A DNA stretch of 55,654 bases from Lachnospiraceae bacterium UBA6987 (GTDB lineage Bacteria > Bacillota > Clostridia > Lachnospirales > Lachnospiraceae). Positions 50,836 through 55,654 of this stretch are shown here, one piece after another. The notes beneath the pieces were generated by a model. It saw only the letters and a list, made by a program, of their open reading frames with translations, was not told the DNA's origin and searched no databases. The stretch is taken from contig DJYD01000059.1 of assembly GCA_002449955.1 (NCBI GenBank), forward strand, positions 1-55,654, read 5' to 3'. How positions within the stretch are numbered: the stretch's first letter is position 1; each line of letters starts with the position of its first letter. Both the position numbers and the translations under genes were made by a program.

Positions 50836-52071
50836 TCATTTCTGTCTCTCGGCAACCACAACGCACATGGCACAGATCGCAGCAAACATGATACCGATCA
50901 GAAAGACCGGAAGATAGGAATACCAGATCTCGTACAGGAGGCTGACTATGGTGATCCCTGCGGAAGAAGCAAGTGTGATCATCATGGTGACCTTGGGATA
51001 AATGCGGCGATACGCTTCCGCCGTATATAAGTGTTTGGCCAGCATCGGAATGCACAGGGAGCAGATCGGCATGCAGATACCGGAAAGCGTGGCTGCCGGA
51101 TAAAGCAGAAAGTTTCCGGCAAAGAGAATCATGCCGGCAAAGCCTGCCGTGAGCGTCAGAAGGGATAAAAGCAGCGTCTTCACCGTCCCGATCCGGTCAT
51201 TTAAAGCGCCGATCATGAACTTGCTTCCGATGTTCCCTGCCATGGAGCAGGAAACTAACAGCGCCCCCACAGCCGGTGCCAGGCCGATCGTTGCCGCGTA
51301 TTTGGCAAAGTGCTGGCAGTAGGCATTGGCGATCGAAGCAAATAAGGCGAAGATCATGACGGGGATCAGAACACGCTTCTCCCAGGCAGGATCAGCTGGC
51401 TTTTCCGCGGTCTGGCTTATCGTGCCTTTTTCCTCCGGCTCATCATCTCCGCCGAGGCGGGTCAGACCGACTTCCTCCGGCTGCCTGCTGCGAATAAGCA
51501 GCGCTGCCGGCAGGGCCAGGCAGAAGGCAAGCAGCCCCTGGACCCGGTATCCCGTCCTCCATCCTGCCTGCTCGATCACTGCACTGAGCAACGGATTGAT
51601 CAGGACGCCTGCAAGGCCGGAAAAAGCAGCGGAAAGCCCCATTGCCATCCCATAGTGCTTCCGGAACCAGTTGCTGATGAGTAGCGGACAGACAAAAAAC
51701 ACCAGCAGCGATCCGCCCGCCCCCTGCAGAAAGCCGAGCGTCCAGAAGGCCGGCAGGGAAGAGACGGAGCCCATTAGCGCCGTTGCCCCGCAAAAGACAA
51801 GGGCGGCCGCAATAAGCGAAATCCTTGGATGGACGCGGTTAAAGAACCGGACCGTTAAAGGCATGCTCAGAAAACTGCCGATCCCGTGAAACAGGGAATA
51901 CAGCGTAAAGGCCGAGATCTCGAGGCCCAAATCTGTGCAGACGGCGTTATAAAAGACGCCCCTGCCGTTCTGCACCACACCAAGGATAGCGCTCTGCATC
52001 AGGCAGCAGGCGCCAAGGATCACCCAGGCATAATGTAAGCGGACAGGTGCGTCCAATCGTTGCTTTTTCAT
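50836..52071 (-). CDS. MFS transporter, monocarboxylate/oxalate-formate-like
   Basis: A 411-aa protein with 12 membrane segments. The pattern HYAWVILGACCLMQS (residues about 13-27), the loop NRVHPRIS and ISNWFRKHYGMAMGLSAAFSG resemble the OFA/monocarboxylate subgroup. A linker around residue 210 (DDEPEEKG) splits the two halves. Exports or imports an organic acid. The ATG overlaps the stop of a small upstream frame by 4 bp. Confidence 0.8.
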   Translation of the reverse strand: MKKQRLDAPVRLHYAWVILGACCLMQSAILGVVQNGRGVFYNAVCTDLGLEISAFTLYSLFHGIGSFLSMPLTVRFFNRVHPRISLIAAALVFCGATALMGSVSSLPAFWTLGFLQGAGGSLLVFFVCPLLISNWFRKHYGMAMGLSAAFSGLAGVLINPLLSAVIEQAGWRTGYRVQGLLAFCLALPAALLIRSRQPEEVGLTRLGGDDEPEEKGTISQTAEKPADPAWEKRVLIPVMIFALFASIANAYCQHFAKYAATIGLAPAVGALLVSCSMAGNIGSKFMIGALNDRIGTVKTLLLSLLTLTAGFAGMILFAGNFLLYPAATLSGICMPICSLCIPMLAKHLYTAEAYRRIYPKVTMMITLASSAGITIVSLLYEIWYSYLPVFLIGIMFAAICAMCVVVAERQK

Positions 52072-52263
52072 TTCTTTTGCTGCTCCTTCTTCCCCGGTGC
52101 AAGTCCCTGAGCGCCTTTTTGCGGTTTCAGCGCCTCCGGTCCGATCTCACTCTTTTGCTGTCCGTCCTTTTCCGGCTTATCTCTAAGGCCGAATATGGTC
52201 TGATAAAAATCGTTGCCGCCCTCTTTCTGAATGAGGTCAGATGCAATGGGTTCTCCATGCCGC
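52068..52263 (-). CDS. Possible short protein between the macrodomain and MFS genes, start unclear
   Basis: A frame of about 60 codons reads ASDLIQKEGGNDFYQTIFGL, then a charged Lys/Gln-rich end, with a TGA that overlaps the MFS ATG. No in-frame ATG, GTG or TTG start is present; ATT at 52247, preceded by GGAG, is the nearest candidate. It may be a real small gene with a rare start, or the end of a broken one. Confidence 0.3.
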
Positions 52264-52277
52264 TTTTATGCCGTTTG

Positions 52278-53207
52278 TCAGTTCCCAGCCTTTTTCAGCA
52301 TGTCCGCCGTTTCATCCAGCCATTCCTGATAATAATCATAGGCAGACGCTGTCCACCGGTCAAGCAGCCTGTTCAGTGACGCAATATCCTCTTCCGGGCT
52401 TATGCTTCTGTACTGCTCCGGGTCCCGGTTCACCGTGACAAGGTGCTTTCCGTCAGCGCTAAGCTGCAGCTTGTAAATGCAGTGGCCCGTCCAGCTGCGG
52501 TGGATGTATAACGTGTCCCCGTCCATGTACCAGAACCATTTATCCTCCATCGCCTGCGGAATGTGGCCGTGCCGGAGCCTCTGCAGCTGAGCAGCCGTAA
52601 AATGCCTCTCGAAGGAAAGCTTCTCGCAGGCTTTCGGCATGCTGCAGGTCTTCCAGTCCTCTTTTTCCGCGACCTTATAGACCGAGGCATCGCTCCGCCG
52701 CAGGATCGCTTTTCCCTCAGCCGCCATTTTGTCGTTTATGACCGCAAACACGACCCGGAGGTACCTGCCTTTCAGTTCATCCAACGCCTCCCTGCAGGCC
52801 CGGAAGGCTTCCTTCCAGGCGTCCTCTGCAGGATAGCCGAAGATCCCGGCGGAGATCAGGGGAAAGCCGACGGAGCGGCACCCGTTTTCCGCTGCAAGCG
52901 CGATCGCTTTCTTATAGGCCTGTCTCAGCTTTTCTGCTTCGCCGTGCCTGCCGTCCGTATACCTCGGCCCGACCGCATGGATCACATACTTTGCCTTTAA
53001 CTTAAATCCCGGCGTGATCACCGCACCTCCGGTCTCGCAGTGCCCTATGGCCCTGCAGACTGCCTGCATTTCGCTATATCCCGCCGCCGCAAAAATGGCT
53101 CCGCAGACCCCGCCGCCTGCCGCCAGGGCTTCATTGGCCGCATTCACGACCGCATCGGTGTCCAGGTCCACAATGCTCTTTTTCTGAATCTCAATTATTC
53201 CGGCCAT
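52278..53207 (-). CDS. Macrodomain ADP-ribose hydrolase-like protein with C-terminal extension
   Basis: A 309-aa protein. Residues 1-165 are a macrodomain: DLDTDAVVNAANEALAAGGG (about 13-32), then AVGPRYTDG and the phosphate loop FPLISAGIFGYP (about 116-127). Macrodomains of this type (YmdB-like) remove O-acetyl-ADP-ribose or mono-ADP-ribose. The rest, about 140 residues with WFWYMDGDTLYIHRSWTG and a helical end (NRLLDRWTASAYDYYQEW), looks like an additional domain of unknown function. ATG 53207 follows AAAGGAGG. It begins a minus-strand group with the short frame and the MFS gene. Confidence 0.85.
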   Translation of the reverse strand: MAGIIEIQKKSIVDLDTDAVVNAANEALAAGGGVCGAIFAAAGYSEMQAVCRAIGHCETGGAVITPGFKLKAKYVIHAVGPRYTDGRHGEAEKLRQAYKKAIALAAENGCRSVGFPLISAGIFGYPAEDAWKEAFRACREALDELKGRYLRVVFAVINDKMAAEGKAILRRSDASVYKVAEKEDWKTCSMPKACEKLSFERHFTAAQLQRLRHGHIPQAMEDKWFWYMDGDTLYIHRSWTGHCIYKLQLSADGKHLVTVNRDPEQYRSISPEEDIASLNRLLDRWTASAYDYYQEWLDETADMLKKAGN

Positions 53208-53684
53208 ACAGCACCTCCTTTTCGTCAGCCGCCTGTTTCGGTAATTATCTGTGTGCAACATGTGCGTTCTCAAGTTCCTTTGCAGAATGGATATGCCCGT
53301 GCTTTGCCTCTGCAAAAAGGTGATTATTTGCATGAGAGTGAACTATTGTATAACATGCAAACAGAGATATGCCGTTATAGCTGCCGCCCGATCTGCCGGT
53401 ATCTTATACCTTCCGTTAACTCGTATCATATCATAAGCCTCCCAAAAGCGAAAGAAGCTCTTGCCGCACATCATATCCGGGTTATTATGCCGAAATAATA
53501 ACGTTTTCACTAAAACACTTTCTATTTTCCCGAAAAATGGTATGCTATTGACGGCGGAACGCCGTCTTTCGGAAAGGCCGGCACCTTTCCTGCTGCTCAG
53601 GCAGTTCAGCAACCACACGAAACGAAGCGTGCATTACGGAACCGTCATAAATAATGCCATAACACCATGGAGGGAGAACCTATT
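53208..53684. other. Divergent intergenic region
   Basis: This 477-bp gap contains an inverted repeat TTTGCATG (53327-53334) and CATGCAAA (53354-53361), 19 bases apart, and a small hairpin GACGGCG-gaa-CGCCGTC near 53550 on the plus side. An A/T-rich stretch at 53500-53545 could promote the plus-strand redox gene. No gene was recognised. Confidence 0.4.
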
Positions 53685-54089
53685 ATGTCTGCATTTACCG
53701 AAAAATCTCAGCTTCTCCGCGACTGTGCGGATCGTCACTATAACTGCGCGCAGGCCGTTGTTATCCCGTTTGCGGAAAACGCAGGGATCAGTGCAGAAAC
53801 TGCCATGAAGTTCGCCGCCGGTTTCGGAGGCGGCATGCGCAGGGGCTCCGTCTGCGGCGCCGTCACAGGCGGGCTCATGGCCTTAGGGCTCTATGGAATC
53901 GATGATCCGGCAACCCTCGGAGAATACCACCGGCGCCTGAAGGAAAGCCACGCCGGTCTTCTCGACTGCAGCGATCTGCTTCGGGTGGGTGCCGAATCCG
54001 GACTTCCGAAAAAGCCCTATTGTGACGCCCTTGTTCAGGAATGCGCCGCGTTAGCTGAAGAGATCCTGAAAGAAAAGCAGAAGATATAG
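53685..54089 (+). CDS. C_GCAxxG_C_C family probable redox protein
   Basis: A 134-aa protein with the family pattern: C22 (RHYNCAQAVV), GGGMRRGSVCGAVTGGLMAL (about residues 46-65), then LLDCSDLL and a late cysteine in VQECAA. Such proteins are common in anaerobes, often near molybdo- or iron-sulfur enzymes, and may bind a metal or disulfide. ATG 53685 follows GGAGGG. It converges with the MATE gene, 16 bp apart, with no hairpin between. Confidence 0.85.
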   Translation: MSAFTEKSQLLRDCADRHYNCAQAVVIPFAENAGISAETAMKFAAGFGGGMRRGSVCGAVTGGLMALGLYGIDDPATLGEYHRRLKESHAGLLDCSDLLRVGAESGLPKKPYCDALVQECAALAEEILKEKQKI

Positions 54090-54105
54090 GTCAAAAGAGC
54101 TGTTC

Positions 54106-55440
54106 CTATTCCGAAAATAGCGGTTTCACATTAGCATAGCGCAGAAACCGGCGGTACAGCATCAGCCCGACCAGGCTTGTGACGGTCTCCGTCACAGGAA
54201 AGGTCAGCCAGAAATGATTTAATCCCAGCAGGGAAAACACATACCCTAACGGCACAAACAGGACCACGGTGCGCAGCACCGTGAGGGCGGCGCTCCTCAG
54301 GCTCATCCCCACCGCCTGGAAAAACACGGGGAAAATCAGCGAGGTCACCATGGGGATAAAGCTCGATCCAATAAAGAGAAAGCCGATCTTGCCGATGGCA
54401 ACCACCAGTTCATCCTTTGTGAACACCCGCAGCATGGGCTCCGGAATGGTAACGAAGCACAACGTCCCTATCGCCATGAGCGCCCAGCCAAAAAAAATAG
54501 CGGCTTTCAGCGTCGCTCTGCACCGGTCGATCCTTCGGGCGGCATAATTGTAGCTGATCACCGGCACGATGCAGGTCTGCATGGCCCCCAGCGGGATGAA
54601 GAAAAACGTCTGCCATTTGTAGTACAGTCCTAACGCGGTGACCGCCTGATCCGAAAACCTTGCCAAAATCAGGTTCAATCCGAGGATGTAAAACGTGTAG
54701 GCCGACTGCATCAGAATGTTGGGGATGCCGAGGCGGTAAATCCTCCCCACGTGGCGAAACAGGATTTCTTTGCGGGACGGTTTTCTGAAGCCTCTTCCCG
54801 CCACCAGACATGCCGCCGCGATCTGACCGATCACGGTTGCCACGGCAGCGCCCAGAATGCCCAGCTTCGGAAAGCCCAGCAGACCGAAAATGAAAAGCGG
54901 ATCCAGCATAATATTCACGGCGGCGCCCACGATCTGTGCGATCATAGGCGTTTTCATATCGCCGTTTGCCTGCAGCACCTTGGTCCAGATGCTCTCCAGT
55001 GTCAATCCGAAGCTGAATACACAGACAGTTCGTCCGTACAGAATGACCTCTTGAATGACCGTCTCCGACTGCGTTGACATACGGGCATAGGCCGGCATCA
55101 GGAAAAAGCTGGCTATCGCAAACAGCGCCCATATCACAATAGCCAGAGGCGTACCGACGCCGGCGATTTCCTCTGCTTCCTCTCGCCTGTTCACGCCCAT
55201 TTTGGCCGCCATCAGCGTATTGATGCCGACGCCGGTTCCGACAGCCAGGGCGATCATCAGCAGCTGAACGGGATAGATGATCGACAGCGCCGTCAGGCCT
55301 GTTTCCGAGTATCTCCCCACAAACAGGCTGTCGACAATATTATAAAGCGCTTGGATCAGCTGCGCGAGCATCACGGGAGGCGCCAGGCGCATCAATATTT
55401 TTGATGGTTTTTCTTGGGAAAAAAGCTCTGAGCCCTGCAT
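54106..55440 (-). CDS. MATE family multidrug exporter
   Basis: A 444-aa protein with 12 membrane segments in two similar halves (PPVMLAQLIQALYNIVDSLF at about 20-39, and the corresponding NILMQSAYTFYILGLNLILA in the second half). It exports cationic drugs or other compounds in exchange for Na+ or H+. A standard length for the family. No adjacent regulator. The stretch 55441-55569 upstream shows no clear promoter. Confidence 0.88.
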   Translation of the reverse strand: MQGSELFSQEKPSKILMRLAPPVMLAQLIQALYNIVDSLFVGRYSETGLTALSIIYPVQLLMIALAVGTGVGINTLMAAKMGVNRREEAEEIAGVGTPLAIVIWALFAIASFFLMPAYARMSTQSETVIQEVILYGRTVCVFSFGLTLESIWTKVLQANGDMKTPMIAQIVGAAVNIMLDPLFIFGLLGFPKLGILGAAVATVIGQIAAACLVAGRGFRKPSRKEILFRHVGRIYRLGIPNILMQSAYTFYILGLNLILARFSDQAVTALGLYYKWQTFFFIPLGAMQTCIVPVISYNYAARRIDRCRATLKAAIFFGWALMAIGTLCFVTIPEPMLRVFTKDELVVAIGKIGFLFIGSSFIPMVTSLIFPVFFQAVGMSLRSAALTVLRTVVLFVPLGYVFSLLGLNHFWLTFPVTETVTSLVGLMLYRRFLRYANVKPLFSE

Positions 55441-55569
55441 TATTACACCTTCTCATCAGAAGCAGGCAAATCTTCTGTCTCAGTAAGATCCGATTGGCCG
55501 AGGTGATTATATCAAATACCATATGCGCATTCAATAAGAAAACCCCTCTTGCTCCGGCAGGCTCTCCCT

Positions 55570-55603
55570 CACGAAAAAAGGACCCTTCTGGGTCCTTTTC
55601 GTG
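55570..55603. terminator. Hairpin near the right edge
   Basis: CACGAAAA-AAGGACCC-ttct-GGGTCC-TTTTCGTG forms a long stem with a TTCT loop. It could terminate a gene beyond the right edge read leftward. The last 50 bases hold nothing else. Confidence 0.65.
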
Positions 55604-55654
55604 CGAACGGATCTGCTCTTTTCAGCCTGTGGTTTTTAAGCTGCGTTCAGGATC

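Overview
The window looks like the chromosome of an anaerobic, GC-rich Firmicute, most likely Lachnospiraceae or a related Clostridia lineage. This rests on the strong AGGAGG-type ribosome binding sites, consensus sigma-A promoters, a CD1871A-type redox protein, 2-hydroxyacyl-CoA dehydratases with their activator, a 2-enoate reductase, a BlaI/M56 pair and membrane-tethered XRE regulators. No phage, integrase, IS element, CRISPR array or tRNA was found. The left edge appears to lie at the 5' end of a 16S rRNA gene read leftward: an rRNA-type promoter and leader occupy 1-262.

Layout. 317-3058 (minus): an operon of a membrane-anchored helix-turn-helix protein, a duplicated DUF1538 transporter and a double PII-like regulator. 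3189-4515 (minus): a decayed cell-envelope locus (GT2/GtrA glycosyltransferase, phosphodiester-glycosidase start) carrying two internal deletions. 4772-8577 (plus): threonine dehydratase, S-adenosylhomocysteine hydrolase, NAD(P)HX dehydratase and a C39-like protein. 8717-10055: ECF sigma factor and probable anti-sigma protein. 10126-14054 (minus): BlaI repressor and a very large M56 sensor, with a palindromic operator inside the promoter. 14273-20943 (minus): MFS, thioredoxin, two fused ATPase-permease ABC proteins and a lipoprotein joined to a response-regulator stub. 21311-23341 (minus): a three-gene redox module (TlpA-like lipoprotein, CD1871A, NapH-like ferredoxin). 23524-26535: a membrane protein, a 79-aa protein, an XRE regulator and a gene remnant.

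26687-42505 is the most interesting part. A minus-strand series runs CooC-type Ni ATPase, dehydratase beta and alpha, activator, a 55-aa membrane peptide, a small acetyl-CoA-synthase-like protein, a His-rich protein, CooT and a 2-enoate reductase. No CO dehydrogenase catalytic subunit or full-length acetyl-CoA synthase is present. After a KdpDE-like two-component system and an iron alcohol dehydrogenase, a second, paralogous dehydratase pair follows on the plus strand with its own small membrane protein but no activator. My inference is a nickel-associated, ATP-driven low-potential reductase/dehydratase system whose substrate is unknown. The shared activator probably charges both component pairs.

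42818-55440 is ordinary accessory genome: a YafQ/DinJ toxin-antitoxin pair, membrane hypotheticals with an XRE regulator, PhzF, YwaF/TMEM164-type protein, a surface-anchored Ig-like protein, a lipid kinase, YhhN, two transporters (MFS, MATE), a macrodomain protein and a C_GCAxxG_C_C redox protein.
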